DNA of 64,000 bases from Bacteroidales bacterium (GCA_025210735.1 JAOARD010000032.1:33718-97717); one strand, 5' to 3'. Positions 45,235-54,612 are shown, counted from the stretch's first letter. Notes: a model not told the origin generated them from the sequence alone. Numbers and translations are program-made.

Positions 45235-45933
45235 TTAAAGAATCTCGGTAACAAGTTCTGATTGTATCTTCTCTGTAATAATCTGACCATCGAACAGGTT
45301 AATTACTCTGTGAGCATATCCGGCATCACGCTCAGAGTGTGTTACCATTACAATTGTAGCTCCATCTTTATTTAGCTCAGTTAACAGATTCATTACCTCT
45401 TGTCCGTTTTTAGAGTCAAGATTACCTGTAGGCTCATCGGCAAGTATAAGTTTTGGGTTAACAACAAGTGCTCTGGCAATGGCAACCCTCTGCTGTTGAC
45501 CACCAGATAATTGTTGAGGAAAGTGTTTCTGTCTGTGTCCGATTTTCATTCTGTCAAGCACCTCTTTAATACGTCTTTTACGTTCAGATGCTTTAAGTCT
45601 TAGATAGATAAGTGGTAGTTCAACATTCTCGTATACTGATAACTCATCAATAAGGTTAAAGCTTTGGAAAACAAAACCAATTTGCCCTTTTCTAAGACGT
45701 GTGCGTTGCAACTCTTTAAGTTTAGATACATCTGTATTGTTAAATATGTATTCCCCTGATGTTGGATTATCTAAAAGACCTATAATATTTAGTAACGATG
45801 ATTTACCACATCCTGATGGTCCCATTATAGCAGCAAACTCTCCCTCTCTAATATGAAGGTTCACGTTATTAATGGCTGTTGTCTCAATCTCTTCTGTTTT
45901 GAATACCTTTTTCAGGTTATTAATCTGGATCAT
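45235..45933 (-). CDS. ABC transporter ATP-binding protein, LolD/MacB type
   Basis: The 232 residues contain Walker A GPSGCGKSS, Q-loop FVFQSFNLID, signature LSGGQQQRVAIARAL, Walker B LILADEPTGNLD and an H-loop MVTHSERDAGYAHR. The N-terminal IQINNLKKVF and the NLIDELSVYENVELPL stretch are typical of the LolD/MacB subfamily, which powers mechanotransmission through FtsX permeases. It serves the two permeases downstream. The gene is 39 bp after the HlyD adaptor gene. Confidence 0.97.
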   Translation of the reverse strand: MIQINNLKKVFKTEEIETTAINNVNLHIREGEFAAIMGPSGCGKSSLLNIIGLLDNPTSGEYIFNNTDVSKLKELQRTRLRKGQIGFVFQSFNLIDELSVYENVELPLIYLRLKASERKRRIKEVLDRMKIGHRQKHFPQQLSGGQQQRVAIARALVVNPKLILADEPTGNLDSKNGQEVMNLLTELNKDGATIVMVTHSERDAGYAHRVINLFDGQIITEKIQSELVTEIL

Positions 45934-45972
45934 AATTTTATATTTTTATATTATTGTTTTTTACTTCTTCTT

Positions 45973-47223
45973 TTATTTCAATATAAGTTTCTCATTATCG
46001 CCAAACAGCTCGTATCCTGAAGTTATTATTTTTTCTCCGGGTTTCAGCCCTTCTACAATTTCATAATACATTGGGTTCTGTTTGCCTACGGTAATTTTGC
46101 GTTTCATAGCGCACGATTCATCTGCTGATAGTACATATGCCCATTGTCCTCCGGTACTCTGAAAGAAACTACCTCTGGCTATTTGAGTACATTGTTTGGT
46201 TTCACCAAGTTGCAGATTCATATAGTATGTTTGTCCGGTACGCATATTTGCAGGGAGCTTACCGCTGAAAATCAGATCAATTTCAAACTGCCCGTCACGA
46301 ACCTCAGGATATACCTTTGCAATTTTAAGGTTATAAGTATCCTGCTGTCTTTCTAGGAATGAGAACAGACCTTTTCTTACACGATCTATATAGTGTTCGT
46401 TAATTTTAGCTTTTATCTTATATGATGTAAGTACATTTATCTGACCAATACGCTGACCTTTATTTATAGATTGCCCTATATCTGCATTAAGAGAACCCAG
46501 CTGACCTTCAACCGGAGCCTTTACATTAAGATTATCCAGTCGTTGACGAACCATCTTTAGGTTTAACTGCATATTATTCAGGTTCTGATCCATTTGCGAT
46601 TTCTGATTGCTACGGAATATTGAGTCCTGTACAAGTTTCATATGTATCAGTTCACGATCTTTGGTTGCCAGATCGTACTCCTCTTTTGCCAGTATATACT
46701 CCTCTTTTGATATCAGCTCCTGCTCATACAACGATTTTTTGTAATCGTAATCTCTTTTTAACCTGCCAAGCTCATAGTTTTTTCGTAGTAATTGCTGTTT
46801 GTTTACAATCTTCTGCTGTTCCATGGCAATCATTGTGTTGCGTAGCTCATTGGTATGGTATGCAAGGTTCGATTCACTATTCATTATACTCAGGTTAAGG
46901 TTGCTGTTGTGTAACCTTAGAATTACATCTCCTTTGTTTACCATTGTACCCTCTTCAAGGTATATCTCTTCTACTTTTCCACCCTCTTCAACGTCAAGAA
47001 ATACTGTTGATATTGGTTCTACACGTCCCATTATACGTATAAAATCATCGAATTTTCCGTTAAATACCTCCTCAATAATTAATCTGTCGCGTTCAACAGT
47101 AAGCTTAGATGTATTGTCGCGGAATATAAGGTACCCGGCTACTGTAAGGGCAATAGCTCCTCCGATAATATATTTACGATACTTCTTCTTTATAAATCTT
47201 TTATCCTCTATAATCCTGTCCAT
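45973..47223 (-). CDS. HlyD-family periplasmic adaptor
   Basis: The 416 residues have one N-terminal membrane helix (YIIGGAIALTVAGYLIF), a lipoyl-like half-motif (VEEGGKVEEIYLEEGTMVNKGDVILRL), a long coiled coil (residues ~105-225, including LRKNYELGRLKRDYDYKKSLYEQELISKEEY), the second lipoyl half (LNVKAPVEGQLGSLNADIGQSINKGQRIGQI) and a beta-barrel domain. It bridges the inner-membrane permeases and the TolC channel encoded just upstream. Confidence 0.95.
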   Translation of the reverse strand: MDRIIEDKRFIKKKYRKYIIGGAIALTVAGYLIFRDNTSKLTVERDRLIIEEVFNGKFDDFIRIMGRVEPISTVFLDVEEGGKVEEIYLEEGTMVNKGDVILRLHNSNLNLSIMNSESNLAYHTNELRNTMIAMEQQKIVNKQQLLRKNYELGRLKRDYDYKKSLYEQELISKEEYILAKEEYDLATKDRELIHMKLVQDSIFRSNQKSQMDQNLNNMQLNLKMVRQRLDNLNVKAPVEGQLGSLNADIGQSINKGQRIGQINVLTSYKIKAKINEHYIDRVRKGLFSFLERQQDTYNLKIAKVYPEVRDGQFEIDLIFSGKLPANMRTGQTYYMNLQLGETKQCTQIARGSFFQSTGGQWAYVLSADESCAMKRKITVGKQNPMYYEIVEGLKPGEKIITSGYELFGDNEKLILK

Positions 47224-47261
47224 AGTATATTGTGTTTCTTTATTCTTGTTTAGTTAATTTG

Positions 47262-48587
47262 TTACTGAAGCATTTTACCTGTTACATAGTATCTGATAGT
47301 TACTCCTTTAAGGAATAGTTGTATACGTGTACGCAGAACTTCAGACTTTGCTTTGGCAAGAGTGTTTTTTGATTCGTAATAATCCATAAGGCTAATTATG
47401 CCTTTATCCTTTTTTTTCTGTGCAGCTATAAATGCCAGTTGTTGTGTCTCAGAGTACTCAATTGTAGATATATATTCCTGATTAGTAGCCATGAGTGTCA
47501 TATGTGCCTCGGCAATCTCATATTCAAGCATTTTAAGCCTGTCCTGCATGTCCAGACTTTGTTGTTTGTATTGTATTTTAGCTTGTTTTACACTGTTTCT
47601 TGAACTAAGAATACTAAAAATAGGTATGCTAAGTGTTAAACCAAAGTTGGAACGTCTGTTGTTGTTAATCTGATCATTAAAGGGTATTGTTTTACCGGTT
47701 CCATCAACAGTTGTTTCGTAATATCCGCTATTCATATTGTAATATGCCGACAGAACAGGCATTAACTCTGCTGATTTGATGCTTACCTGTTTTTTTGCAG
47801 CCATTAGCTGATTATTTAACGATTTTATCTCAGGCAGATTGGTTTTAGCGTTGTTGAATATGCCTGTAGTATCAACTGCTTGTACTATACCTTTGCTTAA
47901 AGGTTTAATGTTTAGTGAACTGTCCAGCGGATAGTGCATCATTCTTTTAAGCTTAAGAATAGAGAGTTTTGCCATATCGCTGTATAGTATCTTTTTATGT
48001 TTATCGGCAGCCAGACGTGCTTTAGCCTCATATATATCTGTCTTTGCGGCTTTACCGAACTTATACATCTCCTCTTTTTTCTTTAGTTCTCGTTCAGAGA
48101 GTGAGTATTGCTCATTATGAATTTTAGCAAGACCATTATTCAGTAAAGCTTCGCCATATAATTCAAGAATATTATAGGTAAGCTCGTTTTTTGCTTTATC
48201 TATATTATTTGTGGTAGACTTAAGTATATATTTCTGGTATGCAACTCTATTGTGTTTTCTGAAACCATTAAACAGTACTAACGATGTATTTAATGCGTAA
48301 CTATTTGAATAATATTGTTTATCTGTTATGTCATTTGTTTCAGGGTCAATACTTCGCCCTTTATTCATCTCGTACTGTCCGCGAATATTTGCTTGTGGTA
48401 GATAGTTCAGATACTGGTTATTATACTCAAGTTTTTGTTTATCTATATTAAGCTCTTCTTTTATGAATTTAATGTTGTGCTCAATAGCATAGTCTACACA
48501 CTGCTTGTAATTAAGAGTGTCTTGTGCCGATATAACTTTGGTGGCAAGTATTAATGCAATTGCAGTATAACTAATGTATTTTATCAT
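47262..48587 (-). CDS. TolC-family outer-membrane efflux channel
   Basis: The 441 residues have a signal peptide ending near KVISAQ and two outer-membrane efflux protein repeats. The start (LNYKQCVDYAIEHNIKFIKEELNIDKQKLEYNNQYLNYLP) and the mid motif (LSIPIFSILSSRNSVKQAKIQYKQQ) are typical, with long helices that form the periplasmic tunnel. It is the first gene of the export operon. A sigma-54 promoter lies directly upstream, giving a leader of about 14 nt. Confidence 0.94.
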   Translation of the reverse strand: MIKYISYTAIALILATKVISAQDTLNYKQCVDYAIEHNIKFIKEELNIDKQKLEYNNQYLNYLPQANIRGQYEMNKGRSIDPETNDITDKQYYSNSYALNTSLVLFNGFRKHNRVAYQKYILKSTTNNIDKAKNELTYNILELYGEALLNNGLAKIHNEQYSLSERELKKKEEMYKFGKAAKTDIYEAKARLAADKHKKILYSDMAKLSILKLKRMMHYPLDSSLNIKPLSKGIVQAVDTTGIFNNAKTNLPEIKSLNNQLMAAKKQVSIKSAELMPVLSAYYNMNSGYYETTVDGTGKTIPFNDQINNNRRSNFGLTLSIPIFSILSSRNSVKQAKIQYKQQSLDMQDRLKMLEYEIAEAHMTLMATNQEYISTIEYSETQQLAFIAAQKKKDKGIISLMDYYESKNTLAKAKSEVLRTRIQLFLKGVTIRYYVTGKMLQ

Positions 48588-48610
48588 ATTGTGTTAATTT
48601 TGCCTTTTGT

Positions 48611-48628
48611 TATGCAATGCTGGTGCCA
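48611..48628 (-). promoter_or_regulatory. Sigma-54 (-24/-12) promoter of the export operon
   Basis: On the minus strand the sequence is TGGCACCAGCATTGCATA, which is TGGCAC-N5-TTGCA, the full RpoN consensus. The start codon of the TolC gene is 24 bp beyond the element, so transcription should begin near 48601. The divergent NtrC-type activator is the likely partner. Confidence 0.9.
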
Positions 48629-48681
48629 TGCTTTTTATCTGTCTGAATTATAATATTGTACGGTCGATAGAAAGACGCTTG

Positions 48682-48724
48682 AGTGTAAAAAAATAATACA
48701 ACTAAGTGTAAAAAAAATTGACAC
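48682..48724. promoter_or_regulatory. Candidate upstream activating sites for the NtrC-type regulator
   Basis: Two similar 19-bp sites, GTGTAAAAAAATAATACAA (48683-48701) and GTGTAAAAAAAATTGACAC (48706-48724), are spaced 23 bp apart. The second is an inverted repeat GTGT-N11-ACAC. They lie 55-95 bp upstream of the -24 element, the usual enhancer distance, and before the activator's own start. Confidence 0.6.
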
Positions 48725-48789
48725 ATGGGTTTTGTCTGTTTATTTTATATAAGTTTGTTTATATAAACATAACCGATTAAGATTTTTTG

Positions 48790-50151
48790 ATGGACAGAGC
48801 CAAAATCCTTATTGTTGATGATAATAAAAGTGCATTAAGTGCACTACGAATATTTCTGCAGTTTGAGTTTGACACGGTAGAGACTCTTACAAACCCGAAT
48901 AGTATACCTCAAAAATTAAATGAGTGTAATTTTGATGTTGTTCTGCTTGATATGAACTTTACGGTAGGAGTTAATACCGGAACCGAAGGACTATTCTGGT
49001 TGCAGGAGATTAAAAAGATATCGCCAGATACAGAGGTTGTATCAATTACTGCTTATGGTGATGTTGAGCTGGCAGTTAAAGCTCTAAAACTTGGAGCTAC
49101 AGATTTTGTTCTTAAACCATGGGAGAATGAGAAGCTTTTAGCAACAATAAAATCGGCATGCAGGCACCGACGTTCGCAGCAGAAAATTAGTGAATTAAAG
49201 AGTCGTGAGAGCTCATTGAAAAGGGAGTTAAATCCGGAAGAGAGTATTATTATTGGAGAATCAGTACAAATAAGGGCAGTACAACGTCTTATAGCAAAGG
49301 TTGCAGGAACCGATGCAAATATACTTATTACCGGAGAGAATGGTACAGGAAAAGAGTTGGTTGCAAGGGAGATACACAGACAGTCGTCAAGAGCAGAGGA
49401 GTTGCTTGTTAGTGTAGATATGGGAGCTATACCAGAAACCCTGTTTGAGAGTGAACTTTTTGGTCATAAGAAGGGCTCTTTTACAGATGCCCGAGAGGAC
49501 AGAACCGGGAAGTTCCAGCTGGCTCATAAAGGATCGTTGTTTCTTGATGAGATAGGAAACCTGCCTCTTACATTACAATCTAAATTGCTTGCAGTGTTGC
49601 AAAACAGAGAGATAACACCAATAGGATCAAATGCAAAGATTCCTGTTGATATAAGGCTTATTAGTGCAACAAACAGCGATATGTTAGGTATGGTTGCAGA
49701 TAACAGATTCAGAGAAGATCTGCTTTACAGACTTAATACAATACAGATAGAGATACCTCCGTTGCGTGAGCGTGGTGATGATGTTGAGCTTCTTGCAGCA
49801 CATTTTCTGAAGATATTTGAGAAGAAATATAATAAGAGCAGACTTAAACTGGGTGTGCGTGCTATAGCAAAACTAAAGAAACATACATGGCCCGGGAATG
49901 TGCGTGAATTACAGCATACAATAGAGAAAGCTGTTATACTGTGTGAGTCTGATGTGTTATCGGCAGATGATTTTATATTCAGTTCGCATGCTAAGATTAT
50001 TCATGATGAACCTGAGAGTCTTGAGGAGATGGAACGCAGAATGATTGATTCGGCACTTGATAAATGTAGTGGTAATTTATCGGCTGCTGCACAACAACTT
50101 GGTATTACCCGTCAGACATTATACAATAAAATAAAGAAGTATGATATTTAA
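48790..50151 (+). CDS. NtrC-type sigma-54-dependent response regulator
   Basis: From the ATG at 48790 the protein has 453 residues. The receiver domain (KILIVDDNKSALSALRIFL, phosphate acceptor Asp54 in VVLLDMNF) is followed by an AAA+ domain with Walker A ITGENGTGKELVAREI, FGHKKGSFTDAREDRTGKFQ, Walker B SLFLDEIGNLP and TWPGNVRELQHTIEKAV, and then a Fis-type helix-turn-helix (LSAAAQQLGITRQTLYNKI). The sigma-54 contact loop reads GSFTDA instead of GAFTGA. It faces the export operon across 200 bp and overlaps its kinase gene by 11 bp. Confidence 0.96.
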   Translation: MDRAKILIVDDNKSALSALRIFLQFEFDTVETLTNPNSIPQKLNECNFDVVLLDMNFTVGVNTGTEGLFWLQEIKKISPDTEVVSITAYGDVELAVKALKLGATDFVLKPWENEKLLATIKSACRHRRSQQKISELKSRESSLKRELNPEESIIIGESVQIRAVQRLIAKVAGTDANILITGENGTGKELVAREIHRQSSRAEELLVSVDMGAIPETLFESELFGHKKGSFTDAREDRTGKFQLAHKGSLFLDEIGNLPLTLQSKLLAVLQNREITPIGSNAKIPVDIRLISATNSDMLGMVADNRFREDLLYRLNTIQIEIPPLRERGDDVELLAAHFLKIFEKKYNKSRLKLGVRAIAKLKKHTWPGNVRELQHTIEKAVILCESDVLSADDFIFSSHAKIIHDEPESLEEMERRMIDSALDKCSGNLSAAAQQLGITRQTLYNKIKKYDI

Positions 50152-51493
50152 GAATGTTACGCTGTCAATAATAGTAAGACTTATTGTATTTGCTGCAACA
50201 GTAGTAATTTTTGTTTACTCATTTGAGTCTGACATTTGGTACTATATCTCTTCGCTTATTGCTGTAATACTATTTTTTGAGATATATGATATAGTGTATT
50301 ATTTTAATGGGATTAACAGAAAATTATCATACTTTTTTGATGCTGTACGTAATGAGGATACAACACTTGTGTTTCCTGAAAATGTAGGGAGTAAATCGCT
50401 TATGAGACTTCATAAAAGCATGAATAATCTGAATAATCTGATCTCTGATATTAAGATGGAGAATGAGAGTAGTGAACGTTTTATGTACGAACTGATAAAC
50501 CATTCAAAAACAGGATTAATGTCGGTTGATAGTTATGGATATATTCAGAATATTAATACAGCTGCAAAACATTATCTTGGTATTGATAATGAGATTAATA
50601 TACATATACTAAAACAGGTTAATCCTAAGTTGTTTGAGGTTCTTGATTCAGTAAAGCCAAACGAACGCAGAAGTATAAAGATGATTACTGATAATGATGT
50701 TAAACATCTGGTTGTACAAACATCTGTTCTTAAGTTTAAAGATCTTGAATACAGATTATATTCCATTCAGGATATTAAGAAGGAGATTGATGAAAATGAG
50801 CTTGACTCATATCAAAAGCTTATCAGGGTTATGACACATGAGATAATGAACTCGATAGCCCCTATAACCTCGCTAAGTAATACGCTGAACAGATTTTTTA
50901 CAAATGATGGAACAGCTAAATCGCCGAATGAACTATCGGAGGTTGTAATAAACAATACCATTGATGGGCTTACAATTATTGAGGAACAGGGAAAGGCTTT
51001 GAAACATTTTGTAGAGAACTACAGAAAGATGACAAAAATCCCTCAGCCAAAGTATAATACAATTGTTGTTAAAGATTGGTTAAATTCATTTGCTCTTCTG
51101 TATAAAGGTGAAATGGAGGAGTATAGTATTAAATTCAGAGTTGCAGTTGATAATCGTTTTACAGATCTTATAACAGATGATAAATTACTTAATCAGGTAA
51201 TTATAAATGTTATAAAGAATGCAATGAGTGCAGTTGAGAATAGTAAAGTTAAAGAGATTAGTATGCTGCTTGAGATAGATAAGGAGGGTAATAAGGTTAT
51301 AAGAATTACAGATAGTGGTTGTGGAATAGACTCTGATTTAATGGATAAGATATTTATACCATTTTTTACAACCAAAGATAATGGCGATGGTATAGGTTTA
51401 AGTCTGTCGCGCCAGATAATAAAGAAACTAAAAGGAACGTTTACAGTGCGATCTAAAAAAGGAGAGGGAACAGAGGTGGTTATTACATTATAA
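50141..51493 (+). CDS. NtrY-type sensor histidine kinase
   Basis: The 450 residues have two N-terminal membrane helices (residues ~8-50), a PAS-like domain (FMYELINHSKTGLMSVDSYGYIQNINTAAKHYLG), a HisKA box with the phospho-His in RVMTHEIMNSIAPITSLSNTL, and a HATPase domain: N-box NQVIINVIKNAMSAV, IRITDSGCGID, IFIPFFTTKDNGDGIGLSLSRQI. It phosphorylates the overlapping NtrC-type regulator. The trigger is not known, but envelope stress is the usual theme for this operon type. Confidence 0.95.
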   Translation: MIFKNVTLSIIVRLIVFAATVVIFVYSFESDIWYYISSLIAVILFFEIYDIVYYFNGINRKLSYFFDAVRNEDTTLVFPENVGSKSLMRLHKSMNNLNNLISDIKMENESSERFMYELINHSKTGLMSVDSYGYIQNINTAAKHYLGIDNEINIHILKQVNPKLFEVLDSVKPNERRSIKMITDNDVKHLVVQTSVLKFKDLEYRLYSIQDIKKEIDENELDSYQKLIRVMTHEIMNSIAPITSLSNTLNRFFTNDGTAKSPNELSEVVINNTIDGLTIIEEQGKALKHFVENYRKMTKIPQPKYNTIVVKDWLNSFALLYKGEMEEYSIKFRVAVDNRFTDLITDDKLLNQVIINVIKNAMSAVENSKVKEISMLLEIDKEGNKVIRITDSGCGIDSDLMDKIFIPFFTTKDNGDGIGLSLSRQIIKKLKGTFTVRSKKGEGTEVVITL

Positions 51494-51510
51494 AATGTAA
51501 TGCTTATGGG

Positions 51511-51540
51511 TTGATATAAGTGATAATAGTTGTAATTTTG
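51511..51540 (+). promoter_or_regulatory. Bacteroidota-type promoter of the MarC gene
   Basis: TTG (51511-51513), 19 bp, TAATTTTG (51533-51540) is an exact match to TTG-N19-TAnnTTTG. The predicted start near 51547 leaves a 48-nt leader. Confidence 0.8.
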
Positions 51541-51594
51541 TAGCTATATTTATAGATAAGCCGTTAGGTACCTAATCAATTTTATATATTCAGA

Positions 51595-52209
51595 ATGGAT
51601 TTATTGAACTTTGCACTTACAACATTTACTGCATTTTTTGCTATTATGAATCCAATAGCAAATATGCCGATATTCTTAGGATTAACTAAAGACAGAACAG
51701 ATAAAGAGAAACGTAAGATATCATTTATAGCTATTATAACAGCATTCTTTATTGGTTTGGCATTTATACTATTTGGCACATATATATTTAAGATGTTTGG
51801 ATTGACAATACCAGCATTTAAGATAGCCGGTGGTGTACTAATTTTTTATGTTGGTTTTGAGATGTTGCAGTCAAAGAAATCAAATATTCATGGCCATGAT
51901 AGTGCTGCTGAAGACAGTTACAGCATATCAATTTCTCCGCTGGCAATACCTATATTGGCTGGTCCTGGTACATTGGTTACCGCAATGAATGCATCAAGCC
52001 ATGCTACGTTTTTGCATGCATCGGTTGTTGTAGCCTGTTTTGCACTAATTCTGTTTATTACACATCTGGCTTTTGTATACAGTAGTATTATAGTTAAGTA
52101 TATGGGACAGAATATTATAAAAGTAATAGGTAAGATAATGGGACTTATTTTGTCTATAATTGGTGTAAACATGGTTATTGAGGGTGTTAAAATGGCATTC
52201 GGATTATAA
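51595..52209 (+). CDS. MarC-family membrane protein
   Basis: The 204 residues have six predicted membrane helices and the MarC signature: FALTTFTAFFAIMNPIANMPIFLGLT at the start, FKIAGGVLIFYVGFEML, ISPLAIPILAGPGTLVTAM and KVIGKIMGLILSIIGVNMVIEGV at the end. The function of the family is unsettled; the historical link to antibiotic resistance was withdrawn. It is transcribed from its own promoter, ahead of the fluoride channel. Confidence 0.93.
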   Translation: MDLLNFALTTFTAFFAIMNPIANMPIFLGLTKDRTDKEKRKISFIAIITAFFIGLAFILFGTYIFKMFGLTIPAFKIAGGVLIFYVGFEMLQSKKSNIHGHDSAAEDSYSISISPLAIPILAGPGTLVTAMNASSHATFLHASVVVACFALILFITHLAFVYSSIIVKYMGQNIIKVIGKIMGLILSIIGVNMVIEGVKMAFGL

Positions 52210-52262
52210 CCTGCATTAACCTAATGCAATAGTTTATTGATAAACAATTGCACAGAGTGTAG

Positions 52263-52292
52263 TTGTTTATTTAATTCAATTTTGTAATTTCG
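52263..52292 (+). promoter_or_regulatory. Promoter of the fluoride riboswitch transcript
   Basis: TTG (52263-52265), 19 bp, TAATTTCG (52285-52292) is a one-mismatch match to TTG-N19-TAnnTTTG. The predicted start near 52298 is just before the aptamer. Confidence 0.75.
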
Positions 52293-52304
52293 CACTTAAT
52301 AAAG

Positions 52305-52380
52305 AGGAGATGGAGTTCTCCTATTTAACCGCCAAAGCGCTGATGACTCCTGTGTATTTATAAATTTTATATACAGGAGT
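52305..52380 (+). promoter_or_regulatory. Fluoride riboswitch (crcB motif) with translational switch
   Basis: The motif GGAGATGGAGTTCTCC (hairpin 52306-52310 with 52317-52321), AACCGCC, GCG, CTGATGACTCCT matches the fluoride aptamer. The loop GGAGT (52312-52316) forms the pseudoknot with ACTCC (52346-52350). The same ACTCCTGT (52346-52353) is also complementary to ACAGGAGT (52373-52380), which contains AGGAG 4 nt before the ATG. Fluoride binding should hold ACTCC in the pseudoknot and free the ribosome site, giving an ON switch. Confidence 0.92.
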
Positions 52381-52383
52381 GGT

Positions 52384-53682
52384 ATGTCAGAAAATAAATT
52401 AAAATCGTCAGTTTTACGTTTTAGAAAGGTATTGCTTGCTAAGCAGCCTGCATTAATTACAATAGTTGAATGGTCGGCTATATGTATTCTTATATCGGTA
52501 TGTGTAGGTTTATGTAGTGCACTTTTTCTATCGTCGCTTGAGTTTGCTACAGAGTTACGTGAGAATAATTTATATCTTATAGCCTGTTTGCCTGTTGCAG
52601 GACTTGTAATTGGATATGTGTTTCATAAATGGGGTAACGATATAAATGCAGGTAACAATCTTATAATAGAGAACATTCATAAACCAAAGAAGATTATACC
52701 ATTTAAAATGGCTCCTTTTATTCTTGGAGGAACTGTTCTTACACATTTGTTTGGTGGATCAGCCGGAAGAGAGGGTACTGCTATACAGATGGGAGCGGCA
52801 ATATCAGATCAGTTTACCAAATTATTCAGGCTTAGCAAACGTAACAGACAGCTTATTCTTATATCAGGTATGAGTGCCGGATTTGGTTCGGTATTCGGAA
52901 CACCACTTGCAGGAGCGATATTTGGTTTAGAGGTTTATCATATTGGTAAAATGAGATATAATGCAATATATCCGGCATTTCTATCGTCTATTCTTGCCGA
53001 CTATGTAACAAAAAGCTTTGGTATAGGGCATTCTCATTACGTTGTAGATTTAATACCTGAGATATCTGTAGAGACAGTGTTTGCTACTGTTTTGGCAGGT
53101 GTACTGTTTGGTATAGCAGCTTTGTTATTTTCAAAAACAACAAATTATCTGAATAAAATCAGTAAAAAATTTGTTAAACAACCTTATATGCGTCCTTTTT
53201 GGGGAGGAATAATAGTTGTAATTATTGTGGCTTTGTTAGGAACAACAAAGTATATAGGATTAGGTGTACCAACAATAGTAGAGTCGTTTCATATACAACA
53301 ACCCGGCTACGGATTTGCATTAAAACTACTGCTTACAGCAATAACACTTGGTTTCGGGTTTAAAGGAGGAGAGGTTACTCCGTTGTTCTTTATTGGCGCC
53401 ACTCTTGGTAGTGCTTTGTCACTGTATTTTCCTCTTCCGGTTGGATTAATGGCAGGTATGGGGTTTGTTGCTGTATTTGCGGGTGCCTCAAATGCACCAC
53501 TTGCATCAAGCATAATGGCTATAGAGATGTTTGGTGTTGAGACAGGCCCTTATGTTGCAATGGCTTGTGTTGTCTCATATCTTATTTCAGGTCATAGCAG
53601 CATATACGGATCGCAAATTATTGGCGAACCAAAATCTATTCTGAAACTTAAAGATAGAGGTAAGTCTATTACCGATATTTGA
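52384..53682 (+). CDS. CLC-F-type fluoride/proton antiporter
   Basis: The 432 residues form a ClC-family channel with about ten helices: GGSAGREGTAIQMGAAIS, SGMSAGFGSVFGTPLAGAIFGLEV, GFGFKGGEVTPLFFIGATLGSALS and GMGFVAVFAGASNAPLASSIMAIEMFG. The EriC-F branch is defined by this GREGTAIQ/GMGF pattern and by its fluoride selectivity. Placement directly behind a fluoride riboswitch makes fluoride export nearly certain. Confidence 0.95.
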   Translation: MSENKLKSSVLRFRKVLLAKQPALITIVEWSAICILISVCVGLCSALFLSSLEFATELRENNLYLIACLPVAGLVIGYVFHKWGNDINAGNNLIIENIHKPKKIIPFKMAPFILGGTVLTHLFGGSAGREGTAIQMGAAISDQFTKLFRLSKRNRQLILISGMSAGFGSVFGTPLAGAIFGLEVYHIGKMRYNAIYPAFLSSILADYVTKSFGIGHSHYVVDLIPEISVETVFATVLAGVLFGIAALLFSKTTNYLNKISKKFVKQPYMRPFWGGIIVVIIVALLGTTKYIGLGVPTIVESFHIQQPGYGFALKLLLTAITLGFGFKGGEVTPLFFIGATLGSALSLYFPLPVGLMAGMGFVAVFAGASNAPLASSIMAIEMFGVETGPYVAMACVVSYLISGHSSIYGSQIIGEPKSILKLKDRGKSITDI

Positions 53683-53769
53683 GATTAATTCTTCCGCTTT
53701 TATCTGTTGCTGATTAGTTTTTGTGCTGCGAAAATTTATATTTGTTAAGTATAACAAAATATAAACAGG

Positions 53770-54612
53770 ATGAGACTTATATATACAGATGATAATATTG
53801 GTTCACGATTTGAAATTACTGATGATTGTGAATTGATTAGGTCAGAGAAATTGCTGAATGATACCTACTATAAAATAGTATATAACAAAGGAGACAGAAC
53901 ACAAATACTGGTAGATAATATTCCGGTAGAACTTTTGAATGACCAACTTCTCTTTCTTACCCCTTTTCAGAATCTTGAGTTGAAGAGTGAGGGTAGTGAT
54001 ATAGTTTTATACAAATTCAATAGTGATTTTTACTGTATTCAGCAGCACGATAATGAGGTCTCTTGCATAGGGTTTCTGTTTTATGGGACATCGCAGGTTA
54101 ATATAATAACAATTACCGATGATGATAAAAAGAGTTATCAGAATCTGTTTGATATGTTTGTTGAGGAGTTTGGTAATAGAGATAATATTCAGGGAGAGAT
54201 GCTTACAGTGCTACTGAAACGTCTTATTATTAACTGTACAAGAATTGCCAGAAAACAACTGGTTAATATTGTTGAGGTTGCTCCTGAATTTGATATAGTC
54301 AGGCAATTTAATCTTCTTGTAGAGCTGAATTACAAAAAGATGCGTAAGATTAATGATTATGCCGAATTGTTGAATAAATCGCCAAAAACACTGGCAAATT
54401 TGTTCTCTAAATACTCATTAAAATCGCCCGGTAAAATAATAAGGAGTAGGATACTGCTTGAAATAAAGAGGTTTATGTTGTACTCTGATAAAACTGATAA
54501 AGAGATATCGTTTGATCTGGGTTTTGAATCACCATCAAACTTCAGCAGGTTTGTTAAGAATGAAACTGGTGTATCGCCAAGTGTATTCAGGAACGGATTA
54601 TCTGGATATTAA
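53770..54612 (+). CDS. AraC-family transcription regulator
   Basis: The 280 residues have a cupin-like N-domain without a clear ligand motif and a C-terminal double helix-turn-helix: MRKINDYAELLNKSPKTLANLFSKYSLKSPGKIIRSRILLEIKRFMLYSDKTDKEISFDLGFESPSNFSRFVKNETGVSPSVFR. A TATATTTG box (53737-53744) lies upstream, though no TTG is correctly spaced. The peroxiredoxin gene downstream is 420 bp away; the intervening 54613-55034 shows no gene. Confidence 0.93.
   Translation: MRLIYTDDNIGSRFEITDDCELIRSEKLLNDTYYKIVYNKGDRTQILVDNIPVELLNDQLLFLTPFQNLELKSEGSDIVLYKFNSDFYCIQQHDNEVSCIGFLFYGTSQVNIITITDDDKKSYQNLFDMFVEEFGNRDNIQGEMLTVLLKRLIINCTRIARKQLVNIVEVAPEFDIVRQFNLLVELNYKKMRKINDYAELLNKSPKTLANLFSKYSLKSPGKIIRSRILLEIKRFMLYSDKTDKEISFDLGFESPSNFSRFVKNETGVSPSVFRNGLSGY

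Noticed and set aside
48682..48780. TAAGTTTG upstream of the NtrC-type gene as its promoter
   Set aside because: The only TTTTG nearby is 15 bp away instead of about 19, so the assignment is too uncertain to list.
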